Of a stretch of DNA of 64,000 nt, positions 34,591-46,814 are shown in pieces (position 1 is the first letter of the stretch; every line of letters starts with the position of its first letter). A program made the translations under genes and the position numbers. The stretch spans positions 1,054,001-1,118,000 of the forward strand of contig PUFA01000082.1 of the NCBI GenBank assembly GCA_003508835.1. The letters run 5' to 3'. Under the pieces are notes generated by a model. That model made no database searches. It was not told the DNA's origin and worked only from the letters and a program-made list of their open reading frames with translations. This DNA is from Eonycteris spelaea (Eukaryota > Chordata > Mammalia > Chiroptera > Pteropodidae).

Positions 34591-35419
34591 CAGTTGTCAT
34601 GCCAGAGGGATGAGAGGACGATCAGGCCCCTGTCCCTTCTGGGGACAGATCTCGGCTTCTGGAAGCTGCGTGGTCTCTGCCCGCATCCCGTTAGCACGTG
34701 GGCTGAAATCGCTGGGCTCGAGGAGCGCCCACAGGGGCCCGCCCTCCACGCCGCCCCTCCGGCGTCTTCCTGCTGCGATTCTGCTGCCTACACCCCTCCC
34801 CGTGCGCACGAGGGGCGTCTGTCAGATCAGCGAGATGAGGAGCCCGTTTTCCGCCTTTCTTTGAAGCGGATGATCGAGAGTACCATTGGAATTCTCTATG
34901 ACAAACGCAGGTTCTCAGAGGCACAGTTTCAATTCTTCCTTATCAACATTGAGGATGTTGAGCAATTCACTCAAGTGCATTCAATTTTTTTTTTCTCAGA
35001 GAAGTATTTTTCAGCATAAGTGTTTTTTTTTTGTTTGTGAGAAGCAGATGGGGTAAGGGGTGAAACCAAATGTCATTTCCTGTGAAGTAGGGAAGAGGGA
35101 CTTTAGAAACAGGAGTTCGGCGTGGCAGAAATGACCAGCCTGACACAGCCTCTCCCCAAAATGTAATGACGAAACTGGACAAAATAGTCAGAAATAATCA
35201 ACTCATGGCTCTGGAATCCGACTATCTAGAGGGGTGGTTATTGATGAAGAACTATTGTTCTTCAGGTAAGAATCATGGGTACCTGTAGCATTCTCACCTG
35301 AGGCTGCTCCAATCCGCAACCTGACGTCTACCTGGTCAGGGCAAGCGCTGAAGATCAGCAGCCTCCCTGTCGGAGGGGCCGACTTCGTTTGGAGTGGAGT
35401 ACGTAAAAACACAATAACT
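34591..35419. other. Unassigned intronic sequence
   Basis: GC-rich to 34860, then mixed with T runs near 34988 and 35022. No recognised element. Confidence 0.4.
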
Positions 35420-36985
35420 GGAACTTTCACCTCAACAAATAGAGAAAGAAGAGCAAAAAAACAGAGCCAGCAGTACTGAGGAAGTATTAAAGAGTGGAAA
35501 TTAGTGAAATGGAATACAGAAACCAACAGAGAATGTGAGTGATGCCAAAAGCTAGTTCTTTGAGATCAACAAAATTGACAGACCTTTACCGTACTATCCG
35601 CCTCATCCCCCAAAAGAGAGAATATACAAATTGCCAAAATTAGGAACGAAAGCAGGGGCATCAGCATTGACCCTACGGAAATTTTGAAAAGGATTTTAAC
35701 TTTATGAAGAGGATGAAGAAGAAAAAAGGCACAAGAAGAAATTTAAAAAATCCGAAGAACCCATAATAAATAAATTAGTTGTCCGTATGTAAAGAGATGA
35801 ATTTGAATTTTTACCTCACACTATACACAAAAGTTAATTCAAAGTGCATCAGAGACCTAAATATAAGAGCTAAAACTATCAAACTGCCGAAGAAAACATA
35901 GGAGAAAATTTTTGTGACCTTGGCTTAGGCCCAGAATTCTGAGATATGACACCAAAAGTATGGTCTATAAGAGGACAAAATGATAAACGGAATTTCATCA
36001 GATTTAAAACATGAGTTCTTCAAAAGACACCATTAAGAAAATGAGATGACAAGCTACAGATTGGGAGAAAATATTTGCAAATCATATGTCGGATAAATTA
36101 TCTCGTTCTTATATCTAGAATATATAAAGATCTCTTACAATTCAAAAATAAGACAAGTCCTCTAAAAATGGGTAAAGGATTCGAACCTAACATTTTTCCA
36201 AAGAAGATATCTGGAGGCCAATAAGCACATGAAAAACTGCTCAATGTAATTCATTATTAGGGATATGCAAATCAAATCCACAATGAAGTACCACTTCACA
36301 CCCACCATGAGTGGCTCTAATTAGAAAGATGGACAATAACAAATGTTGCTGAGGACGTGGAGAAATGGGAAGCTTCATGCATCACCAGCGGGAGTGTAAA
36401 ATGATGCAGCCACTTTGGAAAACAGGTCCTCCAAACTCCTCAAGAAGTTAAACACAGAGGTACCATATGACTCAACGGTTCTCCCCGGAAGGTGCATATC
36501 CAAAAGCTATGAGAACAGATGCCCTTGTATGTGCATTATACCTAATAGCCAAGAACTGGCAGCAACCCAGGAGTTCACCAGTGGGCGAACTGGTGAGCAG
36601 TATTTGGGATATCCACACATGAGATACTGTTTAGCAATAACAAAGAGCAAAGTGTCAACATGTGCTACAACGTGGATGAACCTTAGAAGCATTATGCAAC
36701 CTGAAAGAAGCCAGATCAAAGATTACGCATTGTGCGATTCTGTTGCTATGAAATGTCCAGAAAAGGCAAATCTTTATAGAGACAGAAAGCAGATCAACGT
36801 TTGCCTGGGCTGGGGGTAGGAGTGAGGGTTGACAGACACAGACATGGGAGAACTTTTTGGAGTAACAAAAACGATCTAAAACTAGATTGGTGATGGCTGC
36901 CTAATCTAATACATTTACTAAAAATGTTTCTATTGTACACTTATAATGGGTAACTGTTGTGGTATGTAAGTTTCACCACAGTAAA
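35420..36985 (+). mobile_element. L1 LINE relic, plus strand (ORF2 parts and 3' UTR)
   Basis: It opens with ORF2 palm-upstream text ('aaaagctagttctttgagat', 'caacaaaattgacagacc'), jumps by an internal deletion near 35700-35760 to the C-terminal region ('ctaaaactatcaaactgccg', 'gagaaatgggaagcttcatg', 'agccactttggaaaacagg') and ends in an L1M-type 3' UTR ('gtggtatgtaagtttcacc'). Many stops; the 134-codon frame at 36415-36819 is a remnant without function. Confidence 0.92.
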
Positions 36986-37034
36986 ATTCAGAAGTAAAGG
37001 AGGAAAGAGGAGGAGGGTGGAATAGAAGCAAGGT

Positions 37035-37215
37035 CGGAAGGGCTCACCCGTTCACTAGTTGGGTGACTTCGGGCTCGTTGTGCACTTCGTAAACGTCATC
37101 CCCTGTGTCACCCCTGCGTGTCCTCCTTCTGTTTCATCCCTCCTTGTTCTTATCTGTGAATAGTGACAATGACACACATCCTGTAAGGCTGTCAGGGTTA
37201 GCTCAGTAAAGGGTT
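37035..37215 (+). mobile_element. MIR SINE relic, plus strand
   Basis: 'cactagttgggtgacttcgg', 'gtgacaatgacacacatcct', 'gtaaggctgtcagggttagc' and 'tcagtaaagggttg' follow MIR order. Confidence 0.65.
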
Positions 37216-38261
37216 GTATTTTTTGAAGAGAAAGTCTTCTTCTGCCGTTCTCCCTTCACCTTCTACACGCACATGTTGTCATAAAAAGCGACCAGACACA
37301 GGATAGGAATAAAGGGCAGAGCTGGTACCACGCGGGTCTGACGCTTCATAAGATGCCCTCCCGTGTATTACTTGGCTGTGACAAAGAAGATTATGTTTCC
37401 ATGAAATCTTAGCGCATCTATTTCGTGCTATCTAACTAAGGGAAGATTGAAAATCAGATTGGGAAACGTTTTATTATTAGGATTGTTAACTCTAATTACC
37501 TGTGGTATACCCTACTTACAGAAGGCCATAAAAACTACTTGAAACCAAAAATCTGAATAATTGATTGAAGATTTGCCAAGGATCTGAACAGCTTCCCCAT
37601 CTGCAGCCTTCTGGAGAGGAGTGGGTGGTGAGGAGGAGGCTGTGTGTCTCCGAGTCTGTTACAAGTCTCCTGAAACGCCCTACCCTTTGTGTTTCTGGAA
37701 AGAACTTTCCCAATAACTCACGTTGCCACTAAAAAGGCACCAAAGAATGGCATCAGGGGGCCAGGAAGGTCTCACTGGAGTTGCTGGAGCCCTGCTTGGA
37801 AATTACAGTTTCAGAAATTCACTCTTTTAAATTCACTCAGGGACAATCAGATACTAAGCAACTGATTTGGGACCAAAGAATCTCGTTTCAATTAGAGATA
37901 GACCTTCCCAGGGATCAAAACGGGAAAGCAGCCGTCCTACCTCTGTTATGGTCCATGTGCATCATCTCTTTCCAGCCCATCAACAGTCCTGAGGCTGCGA
38001 AGGCAGGGGCAGCGACTGTGGGCTGAGCTGTGGGTGCGCTTGCCTCTGGGGCTCCCAGGACAAGGCTGGTTACTTAGGAAACACTCTCCAGTGTCAAGGT
38101 AACCCCAACACGATAAGTGGTCTAATGTTTGCTTGGTGAGAGCTGAGTCCATCAAAAAAAGCTTTCAAAAGTCAGCTTTCGAAAGTGGCAGAATCTGAAG
38201 ACTCGTGGCCTCCACTCTGCACCTTTCCTGGCTGGCTAGAATCCTTCTGCACGTGTGCGCT
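37216..38261. other. Unassigned intronic sequence
   Basis: Mixed composition. No recognised element. Confidence 0.4.
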
Positions 38262-38311
38262 TGCACGCGTGTGCGTGCATGCGTGTGTGTGTGTGCATGC
38301 GTGTGCATGCA
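38262..38311. repeat. 50-bp strictly alternating purine-pyrimidine tract (Z-DNA candidate)
   Basis: From 38262 to 38311 pyrimidine and purine alternate without a break (tgcacgcgtgtgcgtgcatg then GT and GC/AT steps). It is rich in GT and GC. Confidence 0.9.
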
Positions 38312-39664
38312 AGCACCTGGATGTGTCTCCCTTCTCTCTGTCTCTCACTCTCCTTCATCTCTGTCTCATCCCCCGCCACCGCCAGTCTTTGGTCAAATTC
38401 TCATCCATCAGTTTTTCTTGTAATACACAGAACCAGTCACCGTTTCTAAGATTAAAGTTTATCTTTCATTATTTCCAAGTTAGTCCTTGGACTGCATCTC
38501 CTCTGGAGATGTTTAGGAAGCGTGGCTTTCCGACCCTGTCAGCCGGCCACACAGGCACTCACCACCTCAGATCCCCAGGAACCAGAAGCTTCTACGCCAA
38601 CTCCACTTGGTAGCATGTTCTCTGCAAAGACATCCTAACTCTGTGCTCAAGAATAGAAACATTATACTTGGAATTTTAGCAATACTGGTAGTTTTTTGTC
38701 GAAGAAAATACTTTCTGGGAACACTGCTATGCCAATTTAAGACCTTAATCAGTTTTCTCTATTGCAAAGCTAAAAACTCTCTCCAGTTTTTCCCCGTTTC
38801 CATTTTCATTTTACTAAAATTATTTTTATTGGAATAATTTCTGTTTCTGCATGAAATTTATAACTAAGATTTTTTTTATTAATCTGGCTTTTTTATATCA
38901 TGAAAGTTACTATTATGAATTTTCTTATAGAACTATTATTTCTACAAAGACAGATTTTCCTGGTGATTCACTTTTTTACCATGTGAATTTTTTTAAGCCA
39001 TTATTGATGTCTTTTTTTGCGTGTTGGTTACTTCTAATGGTAATAGTCACCATAAAATTGCTTTAAGATTTGATGGTTTATTTTCTGCCTCACGACGATT
39101 CTGTGTCTGTGGTTGATCTGTGATTAAATCTTCCAAACACTTTGCAGTCACTTTGTGTGCTTTACACTAGATGTCCACACTGCCGATCATACTAAAAACA
39201 GGAAAAAAGGGGGGGGGCAGGGGAGGCGTCATAGGTGGGTAATTTGATGGGTTTTTGCCAGTTTTCTTTTTCAAAAGGTGACATTTTCTGACCATGTCCC
39301 ACAGTCCTTATTTGCAACCCCCTACCTACCTCCAAAATTACCACAGTTTATCCTTCGTGCCATTTCTCTTTGTGGCGGTCACGTCAGCGTCTCGGGGACG
39401 TTCTGCGGCCCCAGCACACTGCTCAGAGTTGAAGCACCCCCCGCCCGAGGGGGCCCCTCCCACCTCCATCATCCTCTCCCCCCTGTTGCTCTCCGCCCTG
39501 TTCTTCCCAGAGTTCCCGTGATGCCGTTTCATCAGCTTTCGGGCTCTCTTCCTGCACCAGCTTAAGCATTTACCTGTGTCCGTTAAAATGAAATATTCCC
39601 CGTGCTTTTCCTGTAAAGTAATTGGTTTATTGGTCCACTATGAACAGGTAGAATCATATTAATG
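38312..39664. other. Unassigned intron, AT-rich 38640-39070
   Basis: No named repeat. It has a G8 run near 39210 and a C-rich stretch near 39430-39500. Confidence 0.4.
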
Positions 39665-39855
39665 GCTGTTTCATTAAGTGCTGCTCTCGTGCCAGGCATC
39701 AGGCTAAGCTCTTTCCACGACGATCTCCTTTAATACTCACAACAGCCTCTCGGTGCTGTTTGGTCACTGTCAATGTTCCTGTTTTATTTCCGAGAAAGCC
39801 GGTGCTCAGAAAGGAAAGTGATTTGCCAAAGGTCCTTCGGCCGTAGCTGGGAGCC
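39665..39855 (-). mobile_element. MIR SINE relic, minus strand
   Basis: 'cgtgccaggcatcaggctaa', 'cctttaatactcacaacagc', 'cagaaaggaaagtgatttgc' and 'caaaggtccttcggccgtag' follow the complement of MIR through its core. Confidence 0.82.
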
Positions 39856-41242
39856 TAATGCAGGTAGGTCTGCCTGTCCGTGAGCTTGTGACCACTGCAG
39901 GGGACCGCCCACCATCCAGTTGCCTTGGGCAGCCAGGCCCTGAGCCGGGGACTGCTGGGCTTGCTGGAGCAGGTAGCACTTCCCGTGTGCTCTCTCTTCC
40001 TGCAGGGGTCCGCATCATTCAGCCCTCCACGCCACCTGTCCCATCAGCTGCCTCTCCCCATCATACCCATACTTAGAAGTAGAGAGCCAGGTCCAGCACT
40101 CTGTGGCTCGAGGGCCTGGCTCTCAAATCCTGGGCCCAAGTGAGCAGAGAATAAGGAACTGCAGGGACATTTCAGACTCTCCGGTGCCCCTCGTGGACCT
40201 GCCTGAAGGTACAGGGCCTTTTGTCCAGTGTGATTCGTTGCAGTGACGTCAAGATGTCCCACGATGCTCATGAAGGGGCTAAGGCAAGTGGGGGGTGGGG
40301 GTGGGGGCACCCCCACCGTATCTGAAATGCCTTCTGGGAAAGACAAAGGTTCATGAAGAAACTGGCATTCTAGGAATAAAAAGGAAAAGTAGATTCCTTG
40401 TTCAGGGGAAAATGCTAGAATCATCTAGTGGTTACCGATGCCAAGGAAGGGTAGGCAGTGAGTGTCCCACACAGATGCAGGGTGGCGGCTCAGAAAGCCA
40501 GCATTCCTGATTGTCTCTTAAAAAAATAAAAAAAAATCTCAGCCTGGGAGAGCTGGAAACCAGATGTCACAATTCAAAATTATGGTATTTGGGGAAATAC
40601 CACAAGATTTTGAAAGGTCTAGTTCTGAGGGAAGGGAGGAGCCAGGGGTTTTATTTTCCCAAAGGATTTAGAAGGATGGATGTTTTTCATCCGGGAAGTT
40701 CATTGAAGCCTATACAATTTCTTCTTCCTATACAAATCCAAATTTGTAGGAAGGTACCACTGTCGGAACTGAAGCCCGCTTCTGATGCAAATGCAAATGC
40801 GTTTACTTGTTTGTGAGGTTAGACTGTTTCCTGTGTGACGTTGGGGGTGGAGGATGGTACTGACATAGAAAACCACCCGCGACCCCTCTCTGTTATGCGT
40901 GCCCTTTGCCGATGTCCCCACAGTCCTCCAATTAGCTTTGTGGGTGGCAAGTGGTATGTTCCTCCTCCTTACAGGAAGAAAAATCGAGACAGGGAGACTG
41001 TCTAACTTGATGAGATCACACTTTTCGCACTCGCACTGCACCAAGCCGAGGAATCTAAATTCCTAAATCCACGTAGGTATGTTCGTGACCTCCATATTTC
41101 CCATCCTGAATCTACTGGGCGTCTCTCTCAGCACAGTTGAAGATGTGACTTACATATATGTTCGCATGTACAGATCGGAATCTTTTCTATAGAACTGATG
41201 AACTCCCTAAAAGCAGTGTTCTCACTTCATTTCAGATAAAGG

Positions 41243-41245
<3 letters not shown>
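39856..41245. other. Unassigned intronic sequence
   Basis: It includes a G-rich run with a C-rich inverted partner at 40288-40318. No named transposon. Confidence 0.4.
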
Positions 41246-41297
<52 letters not shown>

Positions 41298-41342
41298 CCT
41301 CCCTCTCTCTCTCTGTCTCTGTCTCTGTGTGTGTGTGTGTGT
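41246..41342. repeat. Compound (CT)n(TG)n microsatellite
   Basis: About 24 CT units are followed by an interrupted CT stretch, then (GTCTCT) and a final GT run. The pyrimidine-rich half is a mirror-repeat, triplex-prone sequence. Confidence 0.95.
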
Positions 41343-41809
41343 TTTACTGCCCCAATGTCATATTCTTTAAAGAGCTTGGGTTAAATCAACAAAATGATGG
41401 CATAGAGCAATGTTGATGTGCTGCACTTTGAAAAAAAAAAGAAGTGTACTATAATTATAATCAGTCCTCATATACGAGGCCACAAAAGGGGAAGGATGAT
41501 GAAATAACCAGGGTGAGGAAAAGGTCAGCTGCGGGGAGCAGGGGAAGCCAGAGGCCACAGGGAGGGGAAATAAAGGATCAAGTGGCATGAAAAGGGTGGG
41601 AAGTCGAGACCGGTCCAAGAGTGTGGCCAGAGGAAGGAGCAAGTGGTCTGGAGATGGTCATTAAGGGCCCACCCTTCCCCAGCTCGGAGCTCCGAGAGAG
41701 CCGCTTCAGTCTAATCAAAGGGCTTTCTGGCTCCAGATTTGCTGGTCGGCAGTGCTCTGAGTCACAGAATATTCCAGCAATCATGGACATCATGCTGGAC
41801 AACTTCCTT
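41343..41809. other. Unassigned intronic sequence
   Basis: Unique sequence with one A10 run near 41431. Confidence 0.4.
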
Positions 41810-41935
41810 TGTTTATAGACCAGCCAGCTGAGGCTCAGAGAGACACAGGTACGAATCCACCCATGCTCACACAGAGCCCGTCAGTGATGGCCCTGGGACT
41901 CCGCCCTGCGGGCCCGACTCCACTTCCAGGTCCTA
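41810..41935 (-). mobile_element. MIR SINE relic, minus strand
   Basis: 'gctgaggctcagagagacac', then 'acacagagcccgtcagtgat' and 'gccctgggactccgccct' resemble the complement of MIR. Confidence 0.55.
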
Positions 41936-41977
41936 ACCTCTCCTGGGACTTTTTCGCTTATGAAATGGAATTCCTAA

Positions 41978-42110
41978 ATCCTTGCTCCTCAAACTGCGGT
42001 CCCTGGAAGAGCCGCATCGACATCACCAGGCAGCTTGCTAGAAAAGCAGAACCTCCGGCCCCAGCCCCCCCGAACCAGAATCTGCATTTTAAACAAGACG
42101 GCTGAGAAGC
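41978..42110 (+). mobile_element. MER5-type hAT relic
   Basis: 'ctcctcaaactgcggtccct', 'atcaccaggcagcttgctag', 'aaaagcagaacctc' and 'cagaatctgcattttaaaca' follow the MER5/MER58 class of short non-autonomous hAT elements. Subfamily not certain. Confidence 0.65.
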
Positions 42111-42419
42111 TCAGCCCTAGTGCCTCTCCACTGCCCGCCGGTGACCGCCAGGACTGGTGACCGAAGCTGTGACCTTCCTCTCCAACGGCCAGTGCCAGCT
42201 TCCTCTCTTCAGCTCCCAGGAGTGTGGCAAACTACAGAAGCATTTACTTAGAGGGGCTCCGTGTAGTGACCCCCCTGCAGGGCCGCCTGTATGGCGTCTT
42301 ATCCTTGATTACCACTTACACATACTCGCTATTATTAATAATGCCCTCTCCTTAGATAGTGCCTTACCCATTCCAAAGTCCACGTATGTTTCTATTTTCA
42401 GTAAACACTATGGTTACGG

Positions 42420-42515
42420 GCACAGGCTCGAAGCTGCATTGACCCCGGCCTCTTCCACTTGCTGTGTGATCCTGAGACGCGCATTAAGTTCTCTGTGGCC
42501 TCGATTTCACTGCAC
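42420..42515 (+). mobile_element. MIR SINE relic, plus strand
   Basis: 'gcctcttccacttgctgtgt', 'gatcctgagacgcgcattaa' and 'gtggcctcgatttcactgca' follow the MIR core. Confidence 0.65.
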
Positions 42516-43119
42516 GCGCAATATCCCCACTGACTGCAATGTTCTGTTGCAGCGTTCTCGTCCTGGGATTCTAGGAACAAATCCGTCCTCCTTTGCGTGG
42601 CCATGAAAACCCCAGGAGCCCAAGTACTTTAGAAGGTTATTTAGCAAGTGCAGCTCCTTAGAAGAAATGACGTCTGCTGTTAATAAGTTTGGAATGAGAA
42701 GCCCCATCTCAACGAGTAACCTGTAGGTGCCATAAAGTAAGTGATGCTTAAGGAAGTCCCTGGAGGAGTACTAGCATTAGGACTCTCACGGGTGCTCTGG
42801 GGAGGGGAGACGAAGGTGACCACACAGTAGCTCCTTTGAGTGAAGGAGCGAGCCCGTCTCCCAGGAGGGTTTCAGAGGGACGTCAGAGATAAGGCGCTTC
42901 ATCCCACACTCGGCGGGGTGCGCTGGGCAGAGCAGCGGGTGGGTGAGAAACCCCCCAATGGAGGTGGTTAATCGGAAGAGTGGGCAGGCTCTCCGTGCCT
43001 GGCAGTGGGAGGCATTTTCTTATTACAAGGGCGAAGGGGCAGGAAGGGCATCTGAGGAACGAAGGGAAACAAAGGACTCAGCGAGGGGAGGACATGCGCC
43101 AGGGCCAGGAGGCCTGGCG
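42516..43119. other. Unassigned left shore of the CpG island
   Basis: GC rises to the right. No element recognised. Confidence 0.4.
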
Positions 43120-43800
43120 GGGTCTCCGCTGGGAGGGGCCCAGGGAGGCCAGGCGGGCGCAGGCCAAGGGCCCCGGCCCCGGCCACGCGGGACAGGAGAC
43201 CAGAGTAAGAAAACCGCGCTGGGGTCGACGGGGCAGTGGGTGTCCCCCGAAGTTTTCCTGGGAGGACCCGTCTCGCGCCCCGCCCCGTCGCTCGGGGTGC
43301 GTGGCTGGAGTCCGGACGGGGGTCCGCTCGCCCGGCCGCGGCGTGCCCTCCTGTCCCTGCGCCTCTGCGCGTCGCTTGCTGTCGTCGCCGCCCGCGTCAC
43401 GTCACTTACGTGCCCGCGCCCTCTGCGAGCGTCGATCGCTGCCGAGGCATCACCTGTGGGGTCGGGGCGAGCGATGGAACTAGACCACAGGCAGCGCCCT
43501 CTGACCCTGGGTCACACCACGGCTCTGTCTGCTGGCCACGGGGCCTGGTTCCTGCCTTCGTTAGAACGACACGCCGTCGAGTGCGGGTCCCCCCCACCCC
43601 CCCCCCACACCCCCCACACCCCGGTTTGTCCTGTTCCCTCCTGCGCCCTAGGAACCTCGGGGCTGAGTTCCGGGAGACGCAGCGACGGCGGTTCTGCTCC
43701 CCGTGGGTGGGGTGCGAGGCCGAGAACCGCCCCCGAGACGCGGGCAGGGCGGTGTCCCCGTGGGCACCGGGTCAGGGCGCGTGATGCCGGACCGGTTCCT
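43120..43800. promoter_or_regulatory. Intronic CpG island
   Basis: By hand count 43141-43500 holds about 49 CpGs with GC near 72%, an observed/expected ratio near 1; about 30 more follow to 43800. A GC box (CCCCGCCCC) lies at 43278-43286 and paired CRE-type half sites (gtcacgtcac) at about 43396-43405. Long open frames here are a by-product of low stop-codon frequency. It could be an alternative ZDHHC14 promoter, a promoter for a non-coding transcript, or an orphan island or enhancer. Confidence 0.75.
43588..43621. repeat. C-rich low-complexity tract
   Basis: C runs are split by single A and AC steps inside the CpG island. The opposite strand could form a G-quadruplex. Confidence 0.85.
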
Positions 43801-43943
43801 CCTTCTTCTTTCTTCCTCTCCTCCTGATTTCTCTCCGTGTCGTCGTGACATCATAAACAACGGGATCGTCTGAAATACCGGGACAGACTCGTTATTATTA
43901 CGGTTAATGCGTAGGGGCAGACTCCAGGCTGTTTGATTAGGCC

Positions 43944-44120
43944 GCTGGCTCTTAGACTTGTGTCTCTTCCGCCTGTCCACGGTGATCACCGGTCCCACAC
44001 CCGGAGTTTCAGAGTCAGTAGGTCGTAGGTCAGGGTGGGGCCCAGCATTTGCATTTCCGACCAGTGCCCAGGGGTTGCTGATGCTGCTGGGCAGGAGGCT
44101 GCACTTTGAGGATCCCTGGG
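43944..44120 (+). mobile_element. MER5A hAT relic, plus strand
   Basis: 'ggagtttcagagtcagtagg', 'tcagggtggggcccagcatt', 'tgcatttccgaccagtgccc', 'ttgctgatgctgctgggc' and a closing 'actttgaggatccctg' follow the MER5A order. Confidence 0.85.
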
Positions 44121-46049
44121 TCAGAGACGCAGTTTGTCCTTCGAGATCTTTCCCCTCGTACCTGTTCCACAGATCTGAAGGCAGAGTCAAGCATCTCTGG
44201 AGCACCGAACAACCACAAGACTCACCGTCTCAGAGGGAATGCTTGGGGAGTGGGTGGATCGCCTTCCTGTGGTCCGTTTGCTAAGATATAGGTAGTGACC
44301 CACATGGGAAATTCCTTGAGATGCTTAGATGAGAATAACACCTGGACCAAATGAGCTGGGGTGGACTCAGCCAAGGCGAGCATCCCATGGTTTTCGCTGT
44401 GGGGGCCAGCATCACAGTTTATGACCGAGCGAACCCCTCTCTGCATAGACCCATCTGGGTAGCTGTCATTGAACACCAGCCACAGATTTCTGGAGCTCAC
44501 ACTTGGGCTGGGGGCAGAGGGGCTGAGGACAGCATCCCACGATTATCAGAGCCTTTGGGTGCCTGTGCCAGCAAAGCACGTTTAAAACTCTACTGCTGCC
44601 TCACAGGAGACGCTTGCCTGCCACTTCCTCCCGAAGGGCGGCTGATCCCTGAAGCCACCTGCAGCCACTGTCACTCCCAGACAATGTGGGACTGCCCTCC
44701 TCCTGCATGCTTGGTTAAAGCTTGGTCCAAAGCCACAATCCTAGCAGGAGGACATGCGGGGCGTATGTTATTTTACAAGACGTGAATGCCATGCACGCAT
44801 TCCGGTATCACGATGCCCTGGGGAGCGGGGAGTTGGGCCGTCCCAGGTGTTGGGGGAGGCCAGGGCTTTCCGACTGGATCCAGGTAACACTCCTCTGTCG
44901 AGCAGTTGAATTTTGAAAGCACCCAGAGAAGAGGCCCACTCTGAGCGGTGGCCTCCGATCCTTTGTTTGTTCTTAGTTCGTGTCATTTTATCACGGTTCA
45001 GGCTCATTATGCTGAACTCAGAATGTCAGCCGATCCTTGTCTAAAAGGACGACACGTATTCTCGCCAAGTCAGAGACCTTTCATCTACTTATTATTACGA
45101 ATTCCACCTACGATGGGCAGGCCTCCTCGAGAGATCGGAATTCTAGGCTCCCAAGCCAGCGAGGGAGACGTGGGTGTTTGGGATGCGGCCACCCGTATGT
45201 CCTCCCCTGCGATGCTGCTCACCACTGTGCAGAGAAAAGGTCATTGAGAGCAGCGCAGAACGCCAGCAGCTGCCGTCCACCTTGTCTCGGCTCCTCACCT
45301 GGGCCAGGAGAGGGTGAGGTAGGGCGTGGTCGCTTGCGTTCTCTGTAAACCCCCGTGGCATTATGGGTGCTGCCCCCGCAGGTGCGGTGGGAGGGCTGGT
45401 CTGTTCTCCCTGGCTAGTTGGTTATTCTCAGTTTTCCGGGGCAGACCTGTGACAGACGAGGGGAGCCGCCAGGCGTCCTGTTCCCGCGTTCTGTGCCGCC
45501 ATGCCTCGAACGGCTCCACATCCGTGGTAAGATCCTTGCTGTACCTTCTTCCACCACCACTCCCATTTTAGAAAAAAAAAAAAAAAAAGACACATTTTCT
45601 GTTAGATGCAAATGCCAGGTTTCGCTATCGCACGTGGTAAGCTTATGACACCAACAAAAAGGTCAAGCTCTTAGAAAAGAACAGAGAAATGAAACCCGTC
45701 ACGGGCAGGTCACCTGTGTAATGTGGCTGGTGCTGTCAGGAGGCTGTCCGACCCCTCCCAGCCTCTCCTGAAGCTAGACGAACGCTTTAGGTTGGTTGAC
45801 TACGGAGAGGCAGCTGCACTTTTCTCTCTAGGAGAGCAGAATGTTTCAGATTTCCTGCGGCCGTTTGCTGTCTTGCGATGACATTCGCGAGACATCTAAT
45901 GAAAAATACTCCTGGCTGGCCGTTTAGTTAGAAAATGAATCATTATCAGTAATCAATCCATTTTAAGCATGGCACCGCCTTAAGGACTATGGACGAATCA
46001 TTTAAAAAAAAAAAAAAAAGAATCCAGCTGGAGGCTGGCATACACAAGT
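44121..46049. other. Mostly unassigned intronic sequence
   Basis: Two A-rich homopolymers (about 45573-45590 and 46003-46019). No retroposon body recognised next to the first; the second abuts an LTR-like relic. Confidence 0.4.
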
Positions 46050-46205
46050 GTGACCACGGAAGGCTTTGGTTTCTGTTTCAAACAACAGAAATTCATTTTC
46101 TCACAGTTCCAGAGGCCGCACGTCCACGATCAAGGTGTTGGCAGGTTTGGTTTCTCCCAAGGCCTCTCTCCTTGGCTTGCAGATGGCCAGAAAGTTCAAA
46201 ACAGA
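46050..46205 (-). mobile_element. MaLR/MLT1-type LTR fragment, minus strand
   Basis: 'caacagaaattcattttctc', 'acagttccagaggccgcacg', 'tttggtttctcccaaggcct' and 'ctctccttggcttgcagatg' match the complement of the 3' half of an old MaLR LTR. Fragment only. Confidence 0.6.
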
Positions 46206-46269
46206 GGAACAGCAATGAGGAAATGAAGACAGGTGATCGCAGTGCACAGGATGCACTCTGCACCGCCGA

Positions 46270-46449
46270 AGGCTGGGCCGGGGACTTCTTCGTGGCGGGG
46301 GTGTTTAGCAGCATCCCCACCCCAATACTCAGTAGACGGCACTAGCATCCCTGTCCCCCAGCCGTGACAATAAAATTGCCTCTGGGACGTGCCGAATGCC
46401 CCCTGCGCGCAGGTGGAGGGGGCAGAGTCGACCTGGTTGAGAACTGGTG
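46270..46449 (-). mobile_element. MER20 hAT relic, minus strand
   Basis: 'tgtttagcagcatccccacc', 'agccgtgacaataaaattgc' and the terminal 'ctggttgagaactggtg' follow the complement of MER20, with a deletion in the middle. Confidence 0.75.
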
Positions 46450-46814
46450 TTCTGATGTCTCCTGAATTCCGAGAGGGAAGCGTGGGCCCAGGAGGGAGCG
46501 GAGAGAGAGTAAGCACAGAGAGCCATCTGGAGAGAGCGCGTCCGACCTGGGTTAGAGATGTGAGGATGAGGATAAGAATCGGCGAAGGGGACAGTATCTG
46601 GGGGCTGTGAGGTGGTGAGGCGAGTGAGGGGTGGTGGGGAGACAGCGGATAGGAGAAGGGAGGTGTTGTTTCAGAAGAGGGAGATCCGGGGGCCCAAACC
46701 GAACTTCTCTGGCTGGCATGCGTGGTGTACAAGAGTGAGGGGTGAGCGCGAGTGAACCTGGTCAGCGTCAGGGCAGGTAATAGCTGCTCCTCAAATGTTC
46801 AGCAGGCCGGAATC
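46450..46814. other. Purine-rich unassigned stretch
   Basis: G/A-rich sequence 46470-46690. No repeat named. Confidence 0.4.

Noticed and set aside
42943..43827. 294-codon plus-strand open frame
   Set aside because: It lies in the CpG island, where stop codons are rare. Product is low-complexity Gly/Arg/Pro-rich, and two other frames are also open there.
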